Of a stretch of 64,000 nt of DNA, positions 54,501-61,527 are shown piece by piece. The first letter of the stretch is position 1; the number at the start of each line of letters is the position of its first letter. The notes beneath the pieces are model-generated. The model searched no databases. It was not told the origin of the DNA and worked only from the letters and a program-made list of their open reading frames with translations. The DNA is from Pedobacter sp. PACM 27299 (GTDB lineage Bacteria > Bacteroidota > Bacteroidia > Sphingobacteriales > Sphingobacteriaceae): positions 62,001-126,000 of the forward strand of contig NZ_CP012996.1 of NCBI RefSeq assembly GCF_001412655.1, in the 5' to 3' direction. The translations under genes and the position numbers were made by a program.

Positions 54501-55123
54501 CCAGTAACGACAACCTCATTTAATTTATTCTGATCTTCTTCCAGAATGATGTTAAACTGAGTTTTTGCAGCAGTTACCTGTGCTTCGATCGATTTATAAC
54601 CGATATAAGAGAAAACCAAAGTAGCTCCTTCCGGAACGCTGATGCTAAATTCGCCGTTTCCATTGGTAGAAACACCATTTTTAGTTCCTTTTTCCTGTAC
54701 ATTGATTCCTGCAACCGCATCAGCAGCGCCAGAACTTAATTTAAGTTTGACACTTCCTTTTGCCGTAATATTTTTATTCTTAGTGTTGCTGCTGACTGGT
54801 CTGATCAGTTTACTCAGGATCACTTTTTTTCCAGTGATCACATAAGCGATACCGCTAGGTTCTAATTGTTTTAAAACCTGGTCAATAGATTTAGATTCGG
54901 TATTTACCTCCACACTGGTATTCTTGTTTACTTCTGAGGCATCATAAACAAAGTTCACTTTGTACTGTTTTTCCAGTCTTTTCAGCAGAAATTCCAATGT
55001 TTCCATCTTCATCTGCATCTCTCTAAAGGCAAAACCAGTTGAGGAATTGAGTAAAATCAACATGGCTAATAGCCAGGTGATTCCATTCCGTCCCCCTCTT
55101 CTTTTGTAGAAGTTTTTAATCAT
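51503..55123 (-). CDS. SusC/RagA-family TonB-dependent transporter with STN signalling domain
   Basis: The 1206-residue protein has a signal segment (about residues 14-33). An STN secretin/TonB N-terminal domain follows (about 45-108, YKVNFVYDASEVNKNTSVEV), then a carboxypeptidase-like domain (about 125-205). The plug has the SusC signature (IRVRGATSISGENKPLFVVD, then DGVVLEDV), and a 22-strand barrel takes the rest. It imports a substrate across the outer membrane using TonB energy. The STN domain and the FecR gene 30 bp upstream mean that substrate binding probably signals to the ECF sigma factor at 56571, as in FecA/FecR/FecI systems. Confidence 0.95.
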   Translation of the reverse strand: MIKNFYKRRGGRNGITWLLAMLILLNSSTGFAFREMQMKMETLEFLLKRLEKQYKVNFVYDASEVNKNTSVEVNTESKSIDQVLKQLEPSGIAYVITGKKVILSKLIRPVSSNTKNKNITAKGSVKLKLSSGAADAVAGINVQEKGTKNGVSTNGNGEFSISVPEGATLVFSYIGYKSIEAQVTAAKTQFNIILEEDQNKLNEVVVTGYQTINKKLFTGSATSISGTDVKQDGVIDVTRMLEGKVAGVSVQNVSGTFGAAPKIRVRGATSISGENKPLFVVDGVVLEDVVNISNDQLSSGDASTLIGSSLAGINADDIESFNILKDASATALYGARAMNGVVVITTKKGRIGKTVVSYTGNFSTFLKPTYDTYNIMNSADQMSVYSEIARKGGLGISIANNADGGVYTKMWKLIKGYDKTSGEFGLNNTTQDRANYLGRFVNTNTDWFDLLFKNSLVQEHTVSISSGTEKARSYFSTGFYNDNGWSIADKVKRYTMNVRNDYKLSDRVSLGVIATGSLRQQDAPGTLGRTSNVVEGKYTRSFDINPFSYALNTSRALTAYDENGELDFFPKNYAPFNIIQEQENNKIKLDMLDMKLQAELGIKITENLNFKSLGALRYVKTTREHRVTEYSNMANAYRYAPTNTIRNKNDFLYKDPSHPEDIDKQIVLPQGGFYNRNDDNLLNFYVRNQLDWKKEINHKHLFSALAGQEIKFTDRKNSFSNGYGYQYDKGGVPFIDYRIIKQTLEGNFNYYGMNELYDRYASFFLNGTYSYSGKYVFSATARYDGSNRLGESAVARWLPTWTTSAAWNIDQEDFMKNVSQISYLKLRGGYGLTASMGSATNSSVVFQNSSTRRPVLSEVEPRIVIDDLENSELTWEKQYEANIGFDIGLFDSKINLSVDYYNRKGFDLISAIRTSGIGGQTTKLANYADMNSSGFEVTLGGPILRRNDFSWKTNFTFGYNTNKIVNLKSTPRIYDLIVPEGGPKLGGAVRGLYSIDFQALDKVGVPTFVNEDGEVSNSVYVQSSNSGFLKYEGSVDPTITGGLMNNFSYKDFTLNVFVSYQAGNKIRLNNAFQARYSDDDALPKEFLNRWSLPLDQNATNVPSVADYLLQNALNGKYPYTAYNYSTDRVADGSFVRLKSVSLAYNLPAKWIKSIGGNNLSLSLVGNNLWLIYADKKLKGQDPEFFSSGGVAMPIPKQITLSLKVGI

Positions 55124-55153
55124 AATTGAAAGTTTAGGTTGGTTAATAGTTAG

Positions 55154-56131
55154 TTACTGTTTTATTATTATCTGATTATCGTGGTGGTCAATAGTAATTT
55201 TATAGGTCATTTTCAAAACATCAAGTACATCGGCCAAGGGGTCATTTTTAAAGTTTGCATTGAGCTTTTTGATATTCGAAATATTCCCTTGAATAGTGAT
55301 TTTAACGCCATACTGCTGTTCTATTAAGGCGCAGACTTCTGGTAAAGTAGCGTCTACAAAGTTGAGTTCTTTATACAGCCAATTAGAATTGGTTTGTGTG
55401 TCCAGTCCTAGATATTTTTGAATTTTACCAGTTTTCTGGTTAAATCGGATCGCCATTCCTTTTTCCAGAATATGGCCGGGATCATGGTCCGTACTTTCGA
55501 ACATCACCTTTCCTGTTTTAACTTCAAGGGCAATGGTGCTATCAATATTTTGAATGTTAAAGGTGGTTCCCAATACCTGAACGGCTGATTTATTGATCAG
55601 CACGGTAAAAGGATGCGCCGGATCTTTGGCGATATCAAAAAAAGCTTCTCCCTTTAAAAGAAAGAATTTTCGCTGCGATTTACTGAAAGTAGTCGCATAT
55701 TTGATTTGTGTGTGCTTGTTTAAGAATATTTTAGAGCCATCTACCAGCAGTATAGAATCCTGCTGATCATTAGTGCTTCTAAAGATAAAAGCTTCAGATT
55801 TTAGCTCTCTATAGCCCCATAAACCTGCCATACCGAACACCAGTACTGCGGCAGCAGCTCTCCACCATAATTTATAGGTTTTTGCAGGGGCAGTATATTG
55901 GATTTTTTCTTCTAATCGGGCAGTAAAAGCGGCAACTGCCTGATCAAGATCCCTACCTGTATAGCGTTCTTCTACATTTGCTGATTGCTCCCAAATGCGC
56001 TTAATACTTTTATATTCTTCTTCATTAGCTACATTTAATCCTCTCCAGGCCGATAACTGCGCTTGCAAAGCTGTATCTTCCGGATGGTTTAATGCATTTA
56101 TAATCAGAGAATAGTGATCTTGGTGTTCCAT
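55154..56131 (-). CDS. FecR-family anti-sigma factor
   Basis: The 325-residue protein has a cytoplasmic N-terminal sigma-binding region (about residues 1-85) and one membrane helix (about 89-106, WWRAAAAVLVFGMAGLWGY). A FecR domain follows (about 118-215, DGSKIFLNKHTQIKYATTF, KFFLLKGEAFFDIAKDP, VLGTTFNIQ), then a C-terminal DUF4974 domain (about 250-325, ALIEQQYGVKI). It transmits the signal of the SusC STN domain to the ECF sigma factor two genes upstream. The standard order sigma-FecR-SusC-SusD is kept, apart from a small membrane gene. Confidence 0.94.
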   Translation of the reverse strand: MEHQDHYSLIINALNHPEDTALQAQLSAWRGLNVANEEEYKSIKRIWEQSANVEERYTGRDLDQAVAAFTARLEEKIQYTAPAKTYKLWWRAAAAVLVFGMAGLWGYRELKSEAFIFRSTNDQQDSILLVDGSKIFLNKHTQIKYATTFSKSQRKFFLLKGEAFFDIAKDPAHPFTVLINKSAVQVLGTTFNIQNIDSTIALEVKTGKVMFESTDHDPGHILEKGMAIRFNQKTGKIQKYLGLDTQTNSNWLYKELNFVDATLPEVCALIEQQYGVKITIQGNISNIKKLNANFKNDPLADVLDVLKMTYKITIDHHDNQIIIKQ

Positions 56132-56200
56132 GCCTTTTTTTAGAGATAGACACGGCCAAAATCAAATACCCTTGCTCGGGCTGATTATTTTTTCAATAAT

Positions 56201-56488
56201 TTATTTGACAAGGAAAAAGCAAGCTACTAACCCCGCCGATATAAGCCCCGATAAAGCGAATCTATAGTTCATTGGTTTTTCTTTTTTAAACAGGTGATAC
56301 CCAACAAAACCAAGAATAAAAACTTGTAATAACATCAATGGAATGGTGACCAGCTCCGCTACAGCACCGACCACAACTGAATTTATGCCCGCAAGAACGC
56401 CGCTAAACATCAAAGAGAAATACACAGAAGACAAAATTGCGGCTATAAAGACCTTTTTATCGGCAGTCATTTGAGCAGTTGTGATCAT
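56201..56488 (-). CDS. Small three-helix membrane protein between sigma and FecR
   Basis: The ATG at 56488 gives 95 residues; the longer frame to 56551 adds a segment that runs back towards the sigma gene. Three hydrophobic stretches (about 14-32, 38-60 and 72-92) predict an inner-membrane protein. I do not recognise a family. It sits between the sigma gene (stop 82 bp upstream) and fecR (69 bp downstream), a place where such genes are unusual. It may be a bystander or a modulator of the anti-sigma complex. Confidence 0.6.
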   Translation of the reverse strand: MITTAQMTADKKVFIAAILSSVYFSLMFSGVLAGINSVVVGAVAELVTIPLMLLQVFILGFVGYHLFKKEKPMNYRFALSGLISAGLVACFFLVK

Positions 56489-56570
56489 AAATTTAGGATT
56501 TAGGTTTAAATACAAGGTATATTTTTTTACCAATATAAAGCACAACACCATACCCTTTAGAAAGTTTTAA

Positions 56571-57167
56571 CTATTTCTCCAATAAGAACCAACTGAGATA
56601 GCTCAGCAAGAGGAGTATACCCAACAAGTTTGCCCTTAGAATTTTTAAGGCTTTAGCGATATGCCCTTCCACAGTTTTTTCTGAAATTTGCAGTTCTTCA
56701 GCAATCTGACGGTATTTTAGCCCTTCAAAACGGTTCATTTTAAATACCGTTTTACATTGAGGAGGCAGGCTTTCTATGGCCTTGGCTATCTTTCTTTTCA
56801 GTTCTTCCTCTTCCAGTAGAGTATTGACAAATTCCGGACTGGCAGCTTTAGAAAACTGGTCATAATGTTTGCTTTGTGTTTTCTGATTGCGGAGTTTATT
56901 CAGGGATTCATTGCCCACAGAACGATACAGGTATCTTTCAAATTCTGCAATCTGATCAAACCTGTTTTCATTTTCCCAAAGTCTTAAAAAAACATCCTGA
57001 ATCACTTCTTCTGCCAAGTAATCATCCCTAACAATCTTTAAGGAGGTCATAAACAGCCTTTTAAAGTAATGACGATATAATTTGGTAAAGACCGCGACGC
57101 TATTCTCCCTGTTTTCTCCTAAAAATTCTTCTTCTATCAATAATGAGATAGTTCCCTCGCCGTCCAT
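56571..57167 (-). CDS. ECF sigma factor of the Sus-like locus, with hydrophobic C-terminal tail
   Basis: The 198-residue protein has region 2 (about residues 25-95, YLAEEVIQDVFLRLWENENR) and region 4 (about 130-180, LPPQCKTVFKMNRFEGLKYR, then EELQISEKTVEGHIAKALK). The last 20 residues are strongly hydrophobic (NLLGILLLLSYLSWFLLE) and could be a membrane or protein-binding helix. It should drive the locus from fecR to the DUF4302 gene when the FecR anti-sigma factor releases it. A 12-bp palindrome (57180-57191) lies 13 bp before its start. Confidence 0.93.
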   Translation of the reverse strand: MDGEGTISLLIEEEFLGENRENSVAVFTKLYRHYFKRLFMTSLKIVRDDYLAEEVIQDVFLRLWENENRFDQIAEFERYLYRSVGNESLNKLRNQKTQSKHYDQFSKAASPEFVNTLLEEEELKRKIAKAIESLPPQCKTVFKMNRFEGLKYRQIAEELQISEKTVEGHIAKALKILRANLLGILLLLSYLSWFLLEK

Positions 57168-57179
57168 ATTACAATTATA

Positions 57180-57191
57180 ACAGAATTCTGT
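57180..57191. promoter_or_regulatory. 12-bp palindrome before the ECF sigma gene
   Basis: ACAGAATTCTGT is a perfect palindrome 13 bp before ATG 57167. It may be an operator or chance symmetry. Confidence 0.3.
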
Positions 57192-57223
57192 ATATAATTA
57201 TATTATTTTTTCGTGTCAAATAC

Positions 57224-58033
57224 TTAATACAAAATTAGATAGAGGTACACATAAACCACCGGCGCAGACATTAATAGACCATCGAAACGATCCAAAAGGC
57301 CTCCATGACCGGGTAAAATATCTCCAGAATCTTTCACATTCAAACTTCTTTTCAGCATAGATTCTACCAGATCTCCTAAAGTTCCAAAACTGGATATTAA
57401 AACTGCCATTCCTCCAAGGGTTAAAAAAGACAGCTCTGTAAAGTAAATAGAAAGGATATAAGCAACTACTACACTCGTAAATACTCCGCCAAAGAAGCCT
57501 TCCCATGATTTCTTAGGAGAATGACGTTCAAATAGCCTTGTTTTACCAAATTTAGAGCCGAAAAGGTAAGCTCCAGTATCATTTGCCCACAACATCAGCA
57601 TGAAAGCCAATGGCAAATGAAAACTATAATCAGGGATATGCCCAATAAAACCTAGCGCATAAAAGAAACAAAAAGGAACGGTCACATACATAAAACCTAC
57701 AAAGGTGTAAGAGATATTGGCAAAGGGTATTTTATCCTTTTTATAAAGCTCTGAGATAAATACAGCGAAGATCAAAGGGACCAGCAGCAGTAAAAATTTG
57801 GTTTCAAACTGCAGGAAATGATAACCGGCAATCATGAAAAAGATCAGCGCTGCGGCAACCATGGCGATATTGCGGTGTGGCCTGATTCCTGTCGTTTTGA
57901 TGAGTTTAAAAAACTCCCATAAGGCAGCCAGACTCAGCAATAGGTAAAAAGCAGAATAGACGTAAGGTCCTAAAAACATGGATCCTAACATCACTATGGT
58001 AAAAAAGAAAGCTGTAATCGCTCTTGTTTTCAT
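57224..58033 (-). CDS. cdsA: Phosphatidate cytidylyltransferase
   Basis: The 269-residue protein has about eight membrane helices and the CdsA C-terminal signature: SPKKSWEGFFGG (about residues 168-179) and LVESMLKRSLNVKDSGDILP with GHGGLLDRFDG (about 221-252). It makes CDP-diacylglycerol for phospholipid synthesis, the precursor of the phosphatidylserine used by Psd at 24356. It follows the DUF2007 gene by 24 bp and precedes the Sus-like sigma gene by 56 bp. Confidence 0.95.
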   Translation of the reverse strand: MKTRAITAFFFTIVMLGSMFLGPYVYSAFYLLLSLAALWEFFKLIKTTGIRPHRNIAMVAAALIFFMIAGYHFLQFETKFLLLLVPLIFAVFISELYKKDKIPFANISYTFVGFMYVTVPFCFFYALGFIGHIPDYSFHLPLAFMLMLWANDTGAYLFGSKFGKTRLFERHSPKKSWEGFFGGVFTSVVVAYILSIYFTELSFLTLGGMAVLISSFGTLGDLVESMLKRSLNVKDSGDILPGHGGLLDRFDGLLMSAPVVYVYLYLILY

Positions 58034-58057
58034 GCGTAAAAGTGTAATTGTGGTAAT

Positions 58058-58267
58058 TTATGCGATCTCGTTATCTTTGATATAAGCGTTTGCTTTTTCT
58101 ACATTATCCGGGTGTACCAGGATGTGAATCGTTCCGAAAACTTTATAAGAAGAGTCTTGCTGATTCATCACCACTGCAGGAATATCATTTTCCGATAGTC
58201 CTTGTTTTAAGATTTCTGCGGTAAAAGGATCTTCGGTACTAAATACTTTTGTCCAATTGTTTTCCAT
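58058..58267 (-). CDS. DUF2007 putative signal-transducing protein
   Basis: The 69-residue protein has the DUF2007 pattern WTKVFSTEDPFTAEILKQGL, VMNQQDSSY and VHPDNVEKA. It is soluble and has a compact ferredoxin-like fold in the family. Its function is unknown. Its first 29 bp overlap the end of the CPBP protease gene in another frame, so it is translationally coupled to it. Confidence 0.88.
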   Translation of the reverse strand: MENNWTKVFSTEDPFTAEILKQGLSENDIPAVVMNQQDSSYKVFGTIHILVHPDNVEKANAYIKDNEIA

Positions 58268-59174
58268 CTGCTTTTAATGATTTATTTTTAAAATATTTGA
58301 ATACCAGGAATGTTAAAATCACACTGATCAGCACCCCATACCATTGAAAATTGGTGGTTTTATTCGCTTCCGACAAAGGTATATTGTTTTTTTGCATATA
58401 CCATGCTCCGGTTACGGCATAAGCGTTATTTACAAAATGGGCGAACATAGAGTACCACAAGCTCTGCGTCCAGAAGTAAATGTAACCAAAGGCTGCCCCA
58501 AGAAGTAAACGCGGTAAAAACCCATAAAACTGGATGTGGATCGCACTAAAAATGAAGGCAGTGAACCAGATTACAAAATGCGGGTTTTGAAACATTCTAC
58601 CCAGAGATCGCTGAATAGCGCCTCTAAAGATCATTTCCTCGGCAATGGCAGGCAAAATAGCAATCAACAAAATACTGATTAAATAATCCCCAATATCGTT
58701 AATCTTTAAAAGATTTACCATGGTTTCCGTGTTCTTATCCTCCTGAGCCCTCATCCATTCTTCCACTGGTTTCAAAAACCCAGGCAGTACCATTTTCATG
58801 TTCACCATGGTGACCCATTCCAATATCGGCATAGAAAATACCATCATCAGGATCACTAAAAGCAGTAATTCTACCTTTACTTTCTTGAAACCATAGAACT
58901 CAGGAACGCGCTGCTTTTCTCCCCAGGCCAGCACGAGAGCTGGCAATAGAAAAAGTCCGATTTGCTGCATCCCTATAAATATCCTCATGGTGACCAAATT
59001 TTTAGGATGACCAGGATTCAGCCAATCAGCATTGAACATTTCTCCATACCAAAAGTACAAGCTCAAAACTGAGGCTAGACTTGCCAGTATAATCCCTGCA
59101 ATGGCGTATAAACCCAGGGTAAGTAATTGTACATAAGGACTTTTTTCAAGTCTTTCCTGATCAATAAAATTCAT
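58239..59174 (-). CDS. CPBP-family intramembrane protease (CAAX/Abi type)
   Basis: The ATG at 59174 gives 311 residues; the frame to 59309 runs across the divergent dusB-type gene and is unlikely. There are about eight membrane helices. The family motifs are EEMIFRG (Glu179, Glu180, Arg184), SAIHIQFYGF and FAHFVNNAYA, which together form the metal-dependent catalytic site of CPBP glutamic proteases. Targets in Bacteroidota are not known. It is divergent from the dihydrouridine synthase gene and heads the CPBP-DUF2007-cdsA unit. Confidence 0.92.
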   Translation of the reverse strand: MNFIDQERLEKSPYVQLLTLGLYAIAGIILASLASVLSLYFWYGEMFNADWLNPGHPKNLVTMRIFIGMQQIGLFLLPALVLAWGEKQRVPEFYGFKKVKVELLLLVILMMVFSMPILEWVTMVNMKMVLPGFLKPVEEWMRAQEDKNTETMVNLLKINDIGDYLISILLIAILPAIAEEMIFRGAIQRSLGRMFQNPHFVIWFTAFIFSAIHIQFYGFLPRLLLGAAFGYIYFWTQSLWYSMFAHFVNNAYAVTGAWYMQKNNIPLSEANKTTNFQWYGVLISVILTFLVFKYFKNKSLKADGKQLDKSI

Positions 59175-59189
59175 TATTTGTAATATTTG

Positions 59190-59197
59190 TACCTTTG
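59190..59197 (+). promoter_or_regulatory. Candidate -7 element of the dihydrouridine synthase gene
   Basis: TACCTTTG fits TAnnTTTG and lies 30 bp before ATG 59228. No TTG box is seen at the usual spacing. Confidence 0.4.
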
Positions 59198-59227
59198 TCC
59201 TTTGATTTAAGGTTTGAAGATAGAGAA

Positions 59228-60235
59228 ATGTCTGTAAAGATAGGAAATATAGATCTGGGAGAGTTCCCACTTTTGCTTGCACCAATGGAAGATGTAAGTG
59301 ACCCTCCATTCCGTTTTGTATGTAAACAAAGCGGCGTGGATATGATGTACACGGAGTTTATCTCTTCTGAGGGCCTCATTAGAGACGCCGCAAAGAGCAG
59401 GGCAAAACTGGATATTTTCGAATATGAACGTCCGATCGGCATCCAGATTTTTGGAAGCGAAATTGACCACATGCGCGAAGCAACAGAGATTGCAACACTC
59501 GCAGGACCAGACCTGATGGACATTAATTATGGCTGTCCGGTCAAAAATGTAGCCTGTCGCGGAGCCGGATCCGCTTTATTACAAGATATTGACAAAATGG
59601 TAAAAATGACGGAGGCCGTAGTTAAAGCAACGCATTTGCCGGTTACTGTTAAAACCCGTTTGGGATGGGATGATACGACCAAAAATGTGGAAGAAGTTGC
59701 CGAACGTTTACAAGATATTGGTATTCAAGCTTTAACTATACATGGCAGAACACGTGCACAATTGTACAAAGGTGCTGCCGACTGGACTTTAATCCGTGAA
59801 ATCAAAAGAAATCCAAGGATAAAGATTCCTATTTTTGGAAATGGTGATGTAGACAGCATTCAAAAAGCAGCAGACTGGCGATTGGAATATGAAGTGGATG
59901 GCATCATGATCGGCAGAGCAGCCATCGGATATCCATGGATTTTCAGAGAAATCAGACATTTTTTCAAAACTGGGGAAATTCTTGCAGGACCAACCGTTGA
60001 AGAACGTGTCAATGTATGCCGAACACATTTTGAAAAATCTATCGACTGGAAAGGTCCAAGAGTAGGTGTATTTGAAATGAGACGCCATTATGCCAATTAT
60101 TTTAAAGGTTTACCAGACTTCAAACCTTACAGAATGTTATTGGTCAAAGAAGAAAATATAGAAATTATTCATAGCATTTTAGACGAAGTGGCAGATAAAT
60201 ACCATAACATTTCCCCTGTCGGAGAAATGGCGTGA
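59228..60235 (+). CDS. dusB: tRNA-dihydrouridine synthase, DusB type
   Basis: The ATG at 59228 gives 335 residues; a TTG at 59195 is not needed. The TIM-barrel Dus motifs are LLAPMEDVSDPPFR (residues 16-29), MDINYGCPVKNVACRGAGSA with catalytic Cys110, VKTRLGWDD, ALTIHGRTRAQLYKGAADW and IFGNGDVDS. It reduces uridines of tRNA to dihydrouridine using FMN and NADPH. It is followed by apaG 34 bp later. Confidence 0.94.
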   Translation: MSVKIGNIDLGEFPLLLAPMEDVSDPPFRFVCKQSGVDMMYTEFISSEGLIRDAAKSRAKLDIFEYERPIGIQIFGSEIDHMREATEIATLAGPDLMDINYGCPVKNVACRGAGSALLQDIDKMVKMTEAVVKATHLPVTVKTRLGWDDTTKNVEEVAERLQDIGIQALTIHGRTRAQLYKGAADWTLIREIKRNPRIKIPIFGNGDVDSIQKAADWRLEYEVDGIMIGRAAIGYPWIFREIRHFFKTGEILAGPTVEERVNVCRTHFEKSIDWKGPRVGVFEMRRHYANYFKGLPDFKPYRMLLVKEENIEIIHSILDEVADKYHNISPVGEMA

Positions 60236-60269
60236 TTTTTGAAAAACACTCTCTAATTAATTAATTAAA

Positions 60270-60656
60270 ATGGTTACAGCAATCACTCAGGGCGTTAAAA
60301 TATCAGTAGAAACCATGTACCAGGATGAATATTCTAATCCTGGAAATGAACATTTTATGTTTGCTTATCAAATTACTATTGAAAATTTATCTGATTATGC
60401 CGTTCAATTGATGAGGAGACAGTGGTTTATTTTTGATTCTAATGGAACAGAGCGTGAAGTAGAAGGTGAAGGTGTGGTTGGTCTTCAACCCGTAATTGAA
60501 CCTGGTACGAGTTATACATACGTTTCTGGGAGCCATTTAAATACGGATATGGGCTCGATGAAAGGAAATTACCTCATGCACCGCCTCGTTGATCAAACTG
60601 ATTTCACCGTAGATATTCCAGAATTTAACCTGATTGTGCCTTATCGCCTGAATTAA
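60270..60656 (+). CDS. apaG: ApaG/ApaGD-domain protein
   Basis: The 128-residue protein is a full ApaG: VKISVETMYQDEYSNPGNEH (residues 9-28), YQITIENLSDYAVQLMRRQW (about 33-52) and GVVGLQPVIEPGTSYTYVSG (about 69-88). The fibronectin-type-III-like fold binds pyrophosphate-containing ligands in family members; the role is unclear. It lies after the dusB-type gene on the same strand and converges with a zinc peptidase gene, 15 bp apart. Confidence 0.93.
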   Translation: MVTAITQGVKISVETMYQDEYSNPGNEHFMFAYQITIENLSDYAVQLMRRQWFIFDSNGTEREVEGEGVVGLQPVIEPGTSYTYVSGSHLNTDMGSMKGNYLMHRLVDQTDFTVDIPEFNLIVPYRLN

Positions 60657-60671
60657 CCAGGACGATAAATA

Positions 60672-61367
60672 TTAATATTTATTGCGTCCGAATAACATGG
60701 AAGCATAATAGATTAAATTGGCTAATGCGCCAAGTGCGGCGACTACATAGGTCAATGCTGCCCACCAAAGCGCATCTTTGGCCTGTTTATTTTCTTCCGG
60801 CGTATTCATTACCCCATTGTTATTTTTCAGCCAGATCAATGCTCTATGACTCGCATCAAATTCTACAGGCAAGGTAATGATGCTAAAGATTGTCAATAAA
60901 GCTAAACCGATTACCCCAATACTCAATACAAAAGGATTTCCTGTAAAGCCAATTAACAATACCCCCAAGATCAATACCCATTGCAATAAGGTAGAAGATA
61001 TGCTCACTAAAGGCACCATACTTGTCCTCAGTTGCAACCAATGGTAAGATTTGGCATGCTGTACTGCATGGCCGCATTCATGAGCTGCAACCGCTGCAGC
61101 AGCCACGCTTCTGCCATGGTATACATCCGTACTCAAATTCACTGTTTTATCTGCAGGATTGTAATGATCCGTTAATTGTCCATCCGCATTCATTACCCTC
61201 ACATCGTATATTCCGTAGTCGTGAAGCATCTTTTCCGCCACCTCTTTTCCCGAAAACCCCGAGCTTAAACGCATCTCCGTGTACTTTGAAAATTTACTTC
61301 TAAATTTCCATTGTACATACATGCTAATCAATAAGATCGGGATAATTAAAAATAAATAAGTTCCCAT
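60672..61367 (-). CDS. Membrane zinc metallopeptidase (Zn_peptidase_2, YugP type)
   Basis: The 231-residue protein has an N-terminal membrane helix (residues about 3-20), the zinc motif HECGH (residues 96-100) followed by AVQHAKSY, and two more membrane segments (about 120-165 and 200-222). The segment TVNLSTDVYHGRSVAAAAVA just before the site is typical of the YugP family. Its targets are unknown. Confidence 0.92.
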   Translation of the reverse strand: MGTYLFLIIPILLISMYVQWKFRSKFSKYTEMRLSSGFSGKEVAEKMLHDYGIYDVRVMNADGQLTDHYNPADKTVNLSTDVYHGRSVAAAAVAAHECGHAVQHAKSYHWLQLRTSMVPLVSISSTLLQWVLILGVLLIGFTGNPFVLSIGVIGLALLTIFSIITLPVEFDASHRALIWLKNNNGVMNTPEENKQAKDALWWAALTYVVAALGALANLIYYASMLFGRNKY

Positions 61368-61527
61368 TTTCGTAATGTATGTTTTTCAATTATTTCAAAT
61401 CAAAAAACGAGCCTAAATCCTGATCATTAATAAATAATCTTAAAAAGTGTAAAATGAATAACCGTTTATTTACGATGATCACTTGCAGGAACGTTTTAAT
61501 TTTTTCATTTTTGATAAAAATATTAGT

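Noticed and set aside
47269-55123. A polysaccharide utilisation locus in the strict sense
   Set aside because: SusC and SusD are present, but there is no carbohydrate-active enzyme, so calling it a glycan locus is not supported.
57216-57506. 96-codon minus-strand frame overlapping cdsA
   Set aside because: It reads cdsA in another frame; the CdsA signature lies in the longer frame at 57224-58033.
61022-61303. Plus-strand frame opposite the zinc peptidase
   Set aside because: It is antisense to the HECGH peptidase gene and lacks a recognisable start context.
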